DNA from: Treponema sp.
GTDB lineage: Bacteria; Spirochaetota; Spirochaetia; Treponematales; Breznakiellaceae
Length of the DNA stretch: 64,000 nucleotides
Assembly (NCBI GenBank): GCA_031274285.1
Contig: JAISQJ010000162.1
Location: forward strand, 23,345-87,344
Direction: 5' to 3'
The notes below the pieces were generated by a model. The model did no database searches. It saw only the letters and a program-made list of their open reading frames with translations, and had not been told where the DNA came from. Below, in pieces: positions 52,757 to 62,185 of this stretch. A program made the translations under genes and the position numbers. Position 1 is the first letter of the stretch, and every line of letters starts with the position of its first letter.

Positions 52757-55700
52757 CTATTTGCCTATCCTCAGATTTTCCTGGGGCCGCTGGGCCCAGA
52801 GGGTCTTGTCGTACATGGCCTCCGCAAAGAGGGGGGGCACGGTGAAAAGGCCGGCGCCGACGGCCCTGGCCCGGTAGCTAAAGGTGGCCGCCTGGGGGCT
52901 CAGGCTGCCGTAAAGGACCAGCCGGTCCTCCCGGATGTCCGCATAATCGGGCCGCCACCCGCTCCCCTCCGCGGCGTCTCTGACGGACTGGATGTCCGCC
53001 TCCAGGCCCGCGGGGAACAGGTCCACCAGGGCCACATCGGCGATCCGCTGGCTGTTCAGGCTGCGGAAGGTAAGCCTCACCGTTACTTCGTCCCCGGCCT
53101 TGAGGGATTCCGGGGTCTTGCCCTGGGAATCCAGGAATTCCCGGTACACCTCGATGCCGTTTTTCTGCTCCTGGGCGGGGAGTTCCAGGTCGAAACCGGC
53201 GCTGGTCATCTGGTAGAAAAGGTTAAGGCTGCTCCGGCTTTCCAGCCGGATCTTTTCGGCCTCGGCGCTATAGGCGGCGGTAAAGAGGGGTTCCCCGGTA
53301 AAACCGAGTTCCCGGCTCCGGTTTTCCCTGAGGATTTCCAGGGCCGTAAAGGCCGTCTCCCCAGCCCCGCCCGGCGCCAGGGTCTTGAGGTACGCGTCCA
53401 GCCCCATGAGGGCGAAGTTGGCGGAAATGGTGGTGTAGCCCTGGTGTTCCAACTGCTCCGCCATGGAAAGCAGGAGCCCCTCCGACAGGTCCCGCAGGCG
53501 CTGGGGGAAGTGCCGGGACAGGATGTTCAGGTAAAGGCCGTAGTAGAGGAGGGAATCGACATAGCGCAGGGAATCGTCCTTCCGCAGGGTCCGGTTGATC
53601 CGGCCCAGGATGGAAGAGGCGTCCGCGCTTTTCTGCAGCAGCGCATAGGTCCCCGCCAGGTAGAGGCCCGGCAGATCCGTTTCCGGCTCCCGGCCGTAAC
53701 GATTCATGTCCCGCTTGAGGGATTCCAGCAGGGGGGTGGTGACGATCTCGTTGAGGGTGAGTACATAGACGGCGTAGGCCCGGTTGGAAAAGCCGTAAAG
53801 GCCGCCGGAAGCCTCGCCGGAGGAAGCCAGGCTCCGCAGCGCGGCGGTAAGCTGGTCCATGAGGCCCTGGGACACATAGTACCCGGCGTTCCGGGCCTCG
53901 GTAAGGAAATGGCACGCGTACACGGTGATCAGGGGGTCAGATTCGGAATGGCTGGTGTACATACCCACCTCGCCGTTCTCCTTCAGCCTGGCCTGGATAA
54001 TTTCGATGATCCGGTAGATTCCCTCCTCCGCCTCTTGGGGACTGTAGCCGAGATCGGAGAAAAGCCGGGGGTAGAGGAAGGGGAAGGCGGCGCTCACCAA
54101 CTGCTCGGTGCAGCCGTAGGGGTAGTTGTTAAGGTAGAAGGAAAGCCCCTTGGCCAGACCTGTGGGAAGATAGGAGAGGGCCAGTTCCCTGGTGTGGAAT
54201 TCCTCGTAAAGCCGGCGGTCCGCGGCAAGTTCAACGCTGCGGCCCCTGAGGGCCCCGGATTGCAGGGACACCCGGTAGGGGACCGCGGGGCGCACGCTCA
54301 GGTAGGCCGCCAGGGAGGAGCTTTCCCCGCCGTTGGATGCGGTAAAGCGGATCTCCGCGGCGCCCAGGGGGCCGGCGGCCTTGACGGGGATGCTCAGGGT
54401 CCGGTCCTTGCCTTCGGGGATCTCCAGGTCAAATTCCCTGGGGCCGCTAATGGAAAGATGGGCCGAGGGGCTCATGACCAGGCGCAGCCGGTCCCCTTCC
54501 CCCCGCTGCATGTTGGTAACCGTGAGGGAGACTTCGAACTCATCCCCCGGCGCGACGCTGAGGGGCCCGTTGGGAGAAAGGATGAAGGTGTTCTGCAAAA
54601 AGGAACGGTCCTCGGCGGCGCCCACGGAATCCGGGGAAACCGCCACCGCCATGACCCGCAGGGTCCCGTTGAAGTAATCCGGCACCAGGTAGCGGAGTTC
54701 CCGTTCCTCGGTCCCGGCCTCCACGATCCCCGACCAGTAGACCACCGGCTGGTTCTGTTTCCGCTTAAAGGGGTTCAGATTCCGGGCCAGCTCGTCGTAG
54801 CCGCTGCCTCCCCCCATGGCGGCCATGGATACGGCATAGGAGGGCAGGGCCAGGTCCAGAATCTGGGCGGTCCTTACCGACAGGGCCCGCTTGCGGAAGA
54901 AGAAGCCCAGGGGGTCCGGAGTGCTATAACCCGCCAACTGGAGGATCCCCTCATCCACCGCATACACCACGATCTTTCCCGGCTTGGAGGCCGAATACTT
55001 GATGATGAAATCCTCCCCCGGCTTTGCCTCGCCGGGAATATCCAGGTTGATTCGATTAACCCGGTTTTCCCTGCTGATGGAGAAGGGGGCAGCGCCGTAG
55101 CTGAGGGGGGGCATGAAGATCTCCGGGGAGGACTGGGAGCGGATAAAGTGGACGTTCACGTAGCCGTTCCCCTCCAGGTCCTGGGGTACGGTGATGGAAC
55201 TCATGACGGTCTCCTCCCCCCCGTCCGAACGGAACCACCGGTGGGCGTAAACCTTGTCCTGCTCCACGGTGATAAGCCCCGCCCCCTGGTAGGGGGCCTT
55301 GATCATGATCTTGATCTCCTCGCCGGGGACAAAATCGTTCTTGTCCAGGCTTATCTCCAGTTCCGCGCTGCGGTTAAGGCTCCGTTCCAGGTTGGCGCTT
55401 CCGGCCACGGAAAAGTTCACGGAGTTAAATTCGATTGCCTCCCCGGAGGCCCCCGCGGGGGCGCTCAGGACAAGGCGGAATTCCCCCGGCGCGGCGGTGG
55501 GGATTTCGTAGTCCATTCCCCCGGCGGGGATGGAAATTTTCCTGGTCCACAGGGGGTATTCCTTTTTGACCGACTGGTACTTGTAGAGGCCGTTGCTCTG
55601 CCTGACCAGGGTGTTGACGTAGCGAATCTCCTGAAGGCTAACGTTCAGGTCCTCCACGGCGGCGGGCCGGACCTGGCTGTCGATGGCGATGAACGATAGT

Positions 55701-58519
55701 TTCCGCACCGAGTCCCGCTGGATATAGCCGAGGTTCCCGTCCGCCTTGTAGCCCAGCAGGTAGGGCAGGGGACTTACATAGACCTGGGCTTCGGTAGATA
55801 CGCCGCGGCCGCTCCCCTTCTCTAGGGCTTCGGCGTAAAAGGAAAGGCTGTAGGCGGCCCTTTCGAATTTGGCGGTATCCAGGTTAAAGGAAACCCGGCC
55901 CTCGCTGTCGCTCACCAGGGTCCCCAGGGGCTCCTGGTAGCTTTTCTGGGTCTGGTAAGGGTCCTGAAACCGGTAGTCCCGGTAGGAGCGGAAGTATTGG
56001 CGCCCCGGCGTCAGGTTGAGCTGGGCCCTGACCTCATTCCCCGCCGCAGGGGTCCCGAAGAGGTTCCGCACCGTTACCAGGGCCTTGAGTTCCCCCGGCG
56101 CTATCCAGCCCTCCCTGGGAAGGGGTTCAAAGACCGTGCTTACGGAGAGGGTGTCGGGGAGGAATTCCTCCACCTTTACGGTCTGGGAACCCAGGAAGCT
56201 TTTCTGCTCCCGGCCGTTCTCCTGGGGGCGGATCACGTAGACCGAGGCGGTGTAGGTTCCCGTGGGGGACCAATCCTGGGTACGGAAGCTTAACTCCTCC
56301 ACCCCTTCGGCGGAAAGGTTCAGGCGGCGGTTGTAGATCTCCTGGCCCCTGGGATCGCTGACCGTACATTCCAGGGGGGTTCCCTCAAGCGATCCCCCCC
56401 AATCGCCGCTCTTAACCGCCATGGCGATATGCACCTGGTCCCCGGGCCGGTAGAGTCCCCGGTCGCTAAAGAGGAAGGCCCGCAGATTCCTGGGATTCTC
56501 CGCCCCCTGCAGGCCCCCCACGTCAAAGGAACTGTAGTCCAGAGTCCGCCCCGCGGCGCGGTAGGGCATGAAGGACAGATCCTCCCCCAGGCGGACGGTG
56601 TAGACCGTGGGGGCCTGTTCGTTCCGGTACGCGGCGAGATCGGGAAACCGGACATGGCCGTCCGGCCCGGTAAGGGCCTCGACGATGGGGTTCCCGTTAA
56701 GCCCCAGGACCTGGACCGAGGCCCCCGCCACCGGGTCCCCGGTGGCAATGGACTGGACAAAAATATCCCGGCTCCCGCCGGCATTGGTCTTAACGAAAAA
56801 TCCCAGATCGCTGACCATGATGAAACGCCGGCTGGATACGCCGCCGCCCTGGACGGTAAATATGAAAAGGCCGTGCCGGAGATTCTTTTCCTCGACCAGG
56901 TCCAGGTAGCGGGAAAAATCAAAGGAAAAGTAGCTTATGTCCCGCTCGTCCTCCAGGATCAGATTCTCGCCGGACTGGTAAACTTCGGAGACATTAAACT
57001 GGCTAAAGGCGGAATTGCTAAAATTGAAATTCTTCAGGTCCCCCTGGCTTTGGGAAACCAGGTGGTTAAGGTCGTCGGGCCGGACCCGGCTGATAAGATA
57101 GGTCACTTCGCCGATGCCCCGGCTAAAGAGGGCAAGCCGCTTATCCCCGGAAAGGGGAAGGATGGAGCCCTCCGACAGAATCGCCAGTTCCTTGGGGTAG
57201 GACTTAATCTGGTCTACCGATTCGTAGGCTTCGTTCAGATAGTAATCGCCGTAAAATTTTGCCTTGTTGTCCAGCCTGAGGTAGAGGTAGCGCCCCGGCG
57301 TGCCGGTGAATTTATAGCTGTTGATCGCATTATACCTGTTCTCGCCGGGGATGGGTTCCAGCTTCAGCTCCCTGGCCTGGGCCAGAACCTGGGGGACCAT
57401 ATCCTGAACGGTCCAGCGGTGGTTCTCCTGGGCCTTGAGCCCCGGCAGTTCCGGCCGGTCAGGGGGAAGCTCCCAAACCCGGATGTTCCTGGTAAGCTCC
57501 TCCTCCTCAATGGTCCCCCTGGTGTTTATCACCAGGACCTGATCGAATTTCTGATCGTCGTTTTTTACCAGTTCCTGGCTGAAGCCCTGGACCCGCGCAT
57601 AGCCGGTCATCCCCGGAATAGTCACGGAAAGGTTTGCCGGCCTTTCGGTCCTTCCGTCCCCCAGCGCGTCCCTAACCCCCCGCTTGATGCTAATCGCCAT
57701 GGCGACCTCCGAGGCGGGGGTGCCCAGGGGCTCGGAAACAATGTACGCTTCGGTCCGGTCCTGGTTATAGCTCACCGTAAAACCGTAGAGCCGCTTTTGG
57801 AGACGCCCGGAGTCCGCGCTGATCTGGGGCTCGATAGTAATACTGCTTTCCAGGGAAGGGCCGTCCATGGGGTAATTGGTCCTGACCGCGGCGGTAACCC
57901 GCTTGATCGCGGCGTCTTCCGGATCAATGTAGAATTCCCCCTGGTTTAAGGCCAGGGCAAAGGCCTCGGTGGTAAAGGTATAGCTCTTATAATTGGGCCG
58001 CAGGTGGGGGGCAAGGAGTCCTTCCCCGAAGGTAACGGTGTACTTCTTCCCCATTCCCCAGGGCGTTGCGGGAACAAACTCCAGGGTATCATCGCTTTTC
58101 CAGGACCAGGTCCCCTCCGTGGAGGGGTTGATGGCTGCGGGGAAAGCGGCGGAGCTGAACTCCTTTCCTATGGCCTCCAGGGGGGCCGCGGAACCCCAAA
58201 AAACAAAGCGCAGAAACCCGAACTCCCGGCTGGCGGGGGTTTCCGCATCGAAACTTACCTGGATGGGCCGGGGCCTGCGGGACCGGATAAAATTCCAGGT
58301 AAAAAGGCCCCCGGCCCCCACCAGGACTACCGCGGCGATAAGGAAGCAGAGGGCCCGGCGGGCCTTGTAAAAGGCGCCCAGGGAGGCCCCCAGTTTTTTT
58401 AATAAGACGATGCATCCGCCCCTAAAGAAAAAGCGGAACAGGGCCGGTATAAATTCCGGGGGCGTATAGGATCCCAGAAAGAATTTAAACCAATTCCTGC
58501 CCTGCCTTTTCTTTGCCAT
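52757..58519 (-). CDS. alpha-2-macroglobulin-like protein (YfhM/ECAM type)
   Basis: 1920 residues. One N-terminal membrane helix (about 55-80, ALCFLIAAVVLVGAGGLFTWNF) rather than a lipobox, then many MG-type domains. The thioester motif GCTEQ is present (Cys1470-Gln1473), so the bait-and-trap chemistry is intact. Such proteins are periplasmic protease inhibitors that guard peptidoglycan synthesis with PbpC. Upstream of pbpC by three bases in the same operon. Confidence 0.94.
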   Translation of the reverse strand: MAKKRQGRNWFKFFLGSYTPPEFIPALFRFFFRGGCIVLLKKLGASLGAFYKARRALCFLIAAVVLVGAGGLFTWNFIRSRRPRPIQVSFDAETPASREFGFLRFVFWGSAAPLEAIGKEFSSAAFPAAINPSTEGTWSWKSDDTLEFVPATPWGMGKKYTVTFGEGLLAPHLRPNYKSYTFTTEAFALALNQGEFYIDPEDAAIKRVTAAVRTNYPMDGPSLESSITIEPQISADSGRLQKRLYGFTVSYNQDRTEAYIVSEPLGTPASEVAMAISIKRGVRDALGDGRTERPANLSVTIPGMTGYARVQGFSQELVKNDDQKFDQVLVINTRGTIEEEELTRNIRVWELPPDRPELPGLKAQENHRWTVQDMVPQVLAQARELKLEPIPGENRYNAINSYKFTGTPGRYLYLRLDNKAKFYGDYYLNEAYESVDQIKSYPKELAILSEGSILPLSGDKRLALFSRGIGEVTYLISRVRPDDLNHLVSQSQGDLKNFNFSNSAFSQFNVSEVYQSGENLILEDERDISYFSFDFSRYLDLVEEKNLRHGLFIFTVQGGGVSSRRFIMVSDLGFFVKTNAGGSRDIFVQSIATGDPVAGASVQVLGLNGNPIVEALTGPDGHVRFPDLAAYRNEQAPTVYTVRLGEDLSFMPYRAAGRTLDYSSFDVGGLQGAENPRNLRAFLFSDRGLYRPGDQVHIAMAVKSGDWGGSLEGTPLECTVSDPRGQEIYNRRLNLSAEGVEELSFRTQDWSPTGTYTASVYVIRPQENGREQKSFLGSQTVKVEEFLPDTLSVSTVFEPLPREGWIAPGELKALVTVRNLFGTPAAGNEVRAQLNLTPGRQYFRSYRDYRFQDPYQTQKSYQEPLGTLVSDSEGRVSFNLDTAKFERAAYSLSFYAEALEKGSGRGVSTEAQVYVSPLPYLLGYKADGNLGYIQRDSVRKLSFIAIDSQVRPAAVEDLNVSLQEIRYVNTLVRQSNGLYKYQSVKKEYPLWTRKISIPAGGMDYEIPTAAPGEFRLVLSAPAGASGEAIEFNSVNFSVAGSANLERSLNRSAELEISLDKNDFVPGEEIKIMIKAPYQGAGLITVEQDKVYAHRWFRSDGGEETVMSSITVPQDLEGNGYVNVHFIRSQSSPEIFMPPLSYGAAPFSISRENRVNRINLDIPGEAKPGEDFIIKYSASKPGKIVVYAVDEGILQLAGYSTPDPLGFFFRKRALSVRTAQILDLALPSYAVSMAAMGGGSGYDELARNLNPFKRKQNQPVVYWSGIVEAGTEERELRYLVPDYFNGTLRVMAVAVSPDSVGAAEDRSFLQNTFILSPNGPLSVAPGDEFEVSLTVTNMQRGEGDRLRLVMSPSAHLSISGPREFDLEIPEGKDRTLSIPVKAAGPLGAAEIRFTASNGGESSSLAAYLSVRPAVPYRVSLQSGALRGRSVELAADRRLYEEFHTRELALSYLPTGLAKGLSFYLNNYPYGCTEQLVSAAFPFLYPRLFSDLGYSPQEAEEGIYRIIEIIQARLKENGEVGMYTSHSESDPLITVYACHFLTEARNAGYYVSQGLMDQLTAALRSLASSGEASGGLYGFSNRAYAVYVLTLNEIVTTPLLESLKRDMNRYGREPETDLPGLYLAGTYALLQKSADASSILGRINRTLRKDDSLRYVDSLLYYGLYLNILSRHFPQRLRDLSEGLLLSMAEQLEHQGYTTISANFALMGLDAYLKTLAPGGAGETAFTALEILRENRSRELGFTGEPLFTAAYSAEAEKIRLESRSSLNLFYQMTSAGFDLELPAQEQKNGIEVYREFLDSQGKTPESLKAGDEVTVRLTFRSLNSQRIADVALVDLFPAGLEADIQSVRDAAEGSGWRPDYADIREDRLVLYGSLSPQAATFSYRARAVGAGLFTVPPLFAEAMYDKTLWAQRPQENLRIGK

Positions 58520-58542
58520 GCCGGCCCTCCCTTCAAAAGGTA

Positions 58543-59871
58543 CTAGAAACCGCTGATTTTTCCCAAGAGTTCCGCGTTACGGTCGTTGCTGCGGACCAGC
58601 CGCTTGGCCAGGAGTTTGGAAAGAAAGATGCCGTAGTGGGGGTAGGCGCGAATAATGCTGACAAAATTTTTGCTGGTAAGGAGGATAAGTTTTCCCGGCC
58701 CGTCGGCCCGGATAGAAGCGGATCGGCGCTGATTAAGGAGAAAGGACATCTCCCCCATAAAAATATCCTGGGGCGAAAGGGAACCGACCTTTTTAAGATT
58801 GTGGTACACCGAATAATTTCCGCTGACGATGTAGTAAAGGTAATCGCTGGGGTCATCCTCCCTAATCACGATATCCCCCTTCTTGACGTTCAGCATCCTT
58901 CCCTTCGTAAAGCCCACGGGCACATCCTGTTCCACATTGGAGTCGTGGCGGATCGTCATGGTTACCTGGTTGCCAATGTCGTTGTACCTTAATTCGGCGG
59001 CGTACAGGACGGCCATTTTTATTCCCCGGCCGTGGAGGGACATGCTGTCCTGGGCGGCGATTTTTTTAAGCAGGGCCTGCACATCAAAACCCTTCCCCTC
59101 GTCGCGGATCACAAAGGAAGTGGTTTCCTTGCCTATGTCCCAGAGGAATTCCACTCTTTTCTCCCGAATCGCCGGGTCCCTGCATTTTTCCGCCACCAGT
59201 TCCACCACCGACAGGCCCTTGTCCATGGCCGCGGTTTTTTCATCGTAGCTGATGCCGCAGTTCCCGTGTTCCACGGCGTTGACGATGAGTTCCGACAGGG
59301 CAAGCTGGAGGGGCATCTTTTTCGCCGGATCGATGAGTCCCCGCTGGGAAAGGAGCATGGCCCCCATGCCGGCATAAACGGGTATGGCCAGAATGTCGTT
59401 TTCGATAGAAAAACTGCCGGATACTTCATTCAAAAGATTTTGGTTAAATTCCCGCTGAAAAATGATCTGGTAATTCTTTTCGATGATCTGGACGGTCTTG
59501 CGGATATGAGAGGGGACCTGGTAGTTATCCAACAGGGCCAGCACGTTGATGGACTTGCACTTTTCCAGCAGCCGGTCTTCCGTATCCCTTTCGCCGTGGT
59601 AAAGCCCCACAATGCCGAAGTTGAGGAAACTCATATCATCCCGAATCCGGGAGAGGACCGTATCAATGCTGATAAGGGGATCGGAAAAATTGATAAGCAC
59701 TATCTCGGGCAGGTCGTAGCGGAGAAAGCTGAGAATATCATCCTCTTCGGTAAAAAATTTAAGATCGTACTCCGTCCGGCCCGAATCATCCGGCTCCCCG
59801 CCGTTCAGGAACGCTGTTTCTAAGGTCTTTTGCAATGCCGGATCGGAATTGATGATCCCCAGGGTATTCAT
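58543..59871 (-). CDS. pseudo-receiver / GHKL ATPase / cyclic-nucleotide-binding fusion protein
   Basis: 442 residues. Residues 1-130 look like a receiver domain with the phosphoacceptor Asp replaced (PEIVLINFSDP, Asn61). Residues 170-310 form a GHKL domain (ALSELIVNAVEHGNC, Asn198; IRDEGKGFDV; HGRGIKM), as in RsbW-type anti-sigma kinases. Residues 320-430 are a cNMP-binding domain (VKKGDIVIREDDPSDYLYYIVSGNYSVYH...GEMSFLLNQRRSASIRA). ATG 59871 is chosen because the fold starts there; no ribosome site is seen. Not a known named protein. Confidence 0.8.
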   Translation of the reverse strand: MNTLGIINSDPALQKTLETAFLNGGEPDDSGRTEYDLKFFTEEDDILSFLRYDLPEIVLINFSDPLISIDTVLSRIRDDMSFLNFGIVGLYHGERDTEDRLLEKCKSINVLALLDNYQVPSHIRKTVQIIEKNYQIIFQREFNQNLLNEVSGSFSIENDILAIPVYAGMGAMLLSQRGLIDPAKKMPLQLALSELIVNAVEHGNCGISYDEKTAAMDKGLSVVELVAEKCRDPAIREKRVEFLWDIGKETTSFVIRDEGKGFDVQALLKKIAAQDSMSLHGRGIKMAVLYAAELRYNDIGNQVTMTIRHDSNVEQDVPVGFTKGRMLNVKKGDIVIREDDPSDYLYYIVSGNYSVYHNLKKVGSLSPQDIFMGEMSFLLNQRRSASIRADGPGKLILLTSKNFVSIIRAYPHYGIFLSKLLAKRLVRSNDRNAELLGKISGF

Positions 59872-59948
59872 TGGGACAAGTCTATCGCAATCACCGAATA
59901 AATGAAATACTAGCCTTTGGGATCTGATATCCCATGGTGGGGGTACCG

Positions 59949-60914
59949 ATGAAAGAACGGGAGGGGCCCGGTTCCGGGGCAATTCGTGCATTTGCCGGCC
60001 GTGTCCGCGCCAATATCGAAAAGGTATTTCTGGGAAAGGGCGGGGCCATCGACCTGCTCATCTGTGCCCTTCTTGCCAGGGGGCATGTGCTTTTGGAGGA
60101 CGTGCCCGGCACGGGGAAGACCATCCTGGCCAGGGCTCTGGCCGGGAGCCTGGGCCTGAGTTTTGCCCGAATCCAGTGTACCCCCGACCTGCTCCCCGCG
60201 GATATTCTGGGGGTATCGGTATGGCAGGAGGGGGGGTTTGTGTACCGCCCCGGCCCGGTGCTGAACCAGTTCATCCTGGTAGACGAGATTAACCGCGCCA
60301 CCCCCCGTTCCCAGTCCGCCCTGTTGGAAGCCATGGCGGAGGGCCAGATCTCGGTGGAGGGGAAACGGATTCCCCTGCCGGAACCTTTTTTCATGGCGGC
60401 CACGGAGAATCCCGTGGAATTTGAGGGTACCTTCCCCCTGCCGGAGGCCCAGAAGGACCGTTTTCTCCTTTCCATGGACCTGGGCTACCCGGACGCGGCC
60501 GCGGAGGGGGCGATGCTGGAAGGCCAGCGCCGGATAAGCCACCCCGTAACGGACCTGGAGCCTGTGGCGGAGGCCGCCGAGATCCTCCCCCTGCAGGAAC
60601 TGGTTACCCAAATCCACGTGGAGGAGGCGGTTAAGGCCTACCTCCTGGCCCTGGTCCAGGCCACCCGGCATGAAAGCCAACTGCGGGTCGGCATCTCCCC
60701 CCGGGGCAGCCTGGCCCTGTACCGGGCAGGCCAGGCCTTAGCCGCGATCCGGGGCCGGGGCTATGTCACCCCCGAAGATATCAAGGAACTGGCCCCGCCG
60801 GTGTTCCGCCAGCGGATGCTCCTCTCCTCCGAGGCCCTGGTCCGGGGGATCACCGCGGACCGGATCATCGCCTCCATCCTGGACCGTACCCCTATCCCGG
60901 AATACACGGCCTAA
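59949..60914 (+). CDS. MoxR AAA+ ATPase (second cluster)
   Basis: About 321 residues. Walker A DVPGTGKTI (Lys57), Walker B LVDEINRATPRSQSALLEAMAEGQ, AATENPVEFEGTFPLPEAQKDRF. ATG 59949 has GGTGGGGG five bases upstream; ATG 59934 adds five residues. TAATG overlap couples it to the DUF58 gene. Paralogue of the ATPase at 36 kb, with clearly different linker sequence, so an old duplication or separate lineage. Confidence 0.93.
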   Translation: MKEREGPGSGAIRAFAGRVRANIEKVFLGKGGAIDLLICALLARGHVLLEDVPGTGKTILARALAGSLGLSFARIQCTPDLLPADILGVSVWQEGGFVYRPGPVLNQFILVDEINRATPRSQSALLEAMAEGQISVEGKRIPLPEPFFMAATENPVEFEGTFPLPEAQKDRFLLSMDLGYPDAAAEGAMLEGQRRISHPVTDLEPVAEAAEILPLQELVTQIHVEEAVKAYLLALVQATRHESQLRVGISPRGSLALYRAGQALAAIRGRGYVTPEDIKELAPPVFRQRMLLSSEALVRGITADRIIASILDRTPIPEYTA

Positions 60915-62185
60915 TGGCGGGGAATCCCAGGCCCCCCGGGGTCAGGTGGGAGACCGGGGAAGCCCAGGCGCATCGGAAGGGCGGGCCGGGTCTGCTCCTG
61001 GCGGGCTTGAGCTTGTCCGTCTACCTGTTCGCCCCCTTCTACATCCTCCAGTTCCTGTCCCTTTTTGTCTTTTTTGTGATCCTGGGAGCCCGGTTGTACA
61101 GCGAATACCTGCTCCGTAACCTGCGGGTGCTCCGCCGGGACCCGGAGATCCGTTGTTTCCGCTTTGAATGGACCGATGTGGAACTGCTGGTGGAAAACCG
61201 GGGCCGCATGCCGGCCTTCATGCTGGCCCTGGGGGACCGGCCGGGGAACCTGGCGGTGTTCAGGGACCATAAGAAGCTCTGTACCCTCCCCGGCCGTTCC
61301 CGGCTGGTTTTCCTGTGGAAGGCCCACTGTTCGGAACGGGGCATCGGCAGCCTGGGGCCCGCTCAACTGCGTTGCGCCGACCCGCTGGGGCTTTTTCCCT
61401 TCTCCGCGTCCGCCCTTGAGACCACCCGTTTGGTGGTGTACCCTGCACCTGGGACGATCGCCCTCAACAGCCCCGGCGGTATCCCCCTGGGCAGACTCCC
61501 CAGCCGGAACCCCCTCTACGAGGACCTGACCCGCCGCCGGTCCCTGCGGGAGTACCGCCGGGGGGACGAACCCCGGCGGATCAACTGGAAGGCATCGATC
61601 CGGTTACATTCCGCGTCGGGCGCGCCCCAATTCCTGGTCAATGAATACGAGGCCGCCGTTTCCTACCCCCTGGTGGTGTTTCTCAACCTGGACCCCTACG
61701 AGTACCGCCTGCACAAGCGGGAACTGTGGTTCGAGCGGGCTATCGAGGGGGCCGCGGCCCTCTGCCTCATGGCCTCCCAGGAACGGCAGGACCTGGGGAT
61801 CATCCTCTACAAGCCCTGGGAAAAGGGGGAAGATTCCACTACGGGAACCGGTCCCTGCACGGTTATAAAACCGGGCCCCCTTACCCTGCTCCCCATCCTG
61901 GAACGGCTGGCCGGCATTAAGCGGCCCAAGGGTCCGGCGGAGGGGGAACTTCCGGGGGGCAGCGTCCGGGCCCTCCTGGACCAGGGGAAACGGCTGCCCT
62001 ACGGTACCCGGCTGGTTTATACCGGACCGGAGCTGCGGGATGAGGACTACCTGGCCCTGAGCGTCCTGCGGGCCTACCACCTGAGCCTTGAATGCCTGGT
62101 CCTTGACGAGCGGCGGCTGGGTCCCCTGGGGCCGGGGAATACGCCCCGCTATCAGATGAGGGAGGGCGGCCGTGATATCCTCTGA
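60914..62185 (+). CDS. DUF58 protein (second MoxR cluster)
   Basis: 423 residues. Two helices near residues 25-65, then the core with LREYRRGDEPRRINWKASIRLHS. It has the same architecture as the DUF58 protein of the first cluster. ATG overlaps the MoxR stop (TAATG). DUF58 proteins are proposed partners or clients of MoxR. Confidence 0.92.
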   Translation: MAGNPRPPGVRWETGEAQAHRKGGPGLLLAGLSLSVYLFAPFYILQFLSLFVFFVILGARLYSEYLLRNLRVLRRDPEIRCFRFEWTDVELLVENRGRMPAFMLALGDRPGNLAVFRDHKKLCTLPGRSRLVFLWKAHCSERGIGSLGPAQLRCADPLGLFPFSASALETTRLVVYPAPGTIALNSPGGIPLGRLPSRNPLYEDLTRRRSLREYRRGDEPRRINWKASIRLHSASGAPQFLVNEYEAAVSYPLVVFLNLDPYEYRLHKRELWFERAIEGAAALCLMASQERQDLGIILYKPWEKGEDSTTGTGPCTVIKPGPLTLLPILERLAGIKRPKGPAEGELPGGSVRALLDQGKRLPYGTRLVYTGPELRDEDYLALSVLRAYHLSLECLVLDERRLGPLGPGNTPRYQMREGGRDIL

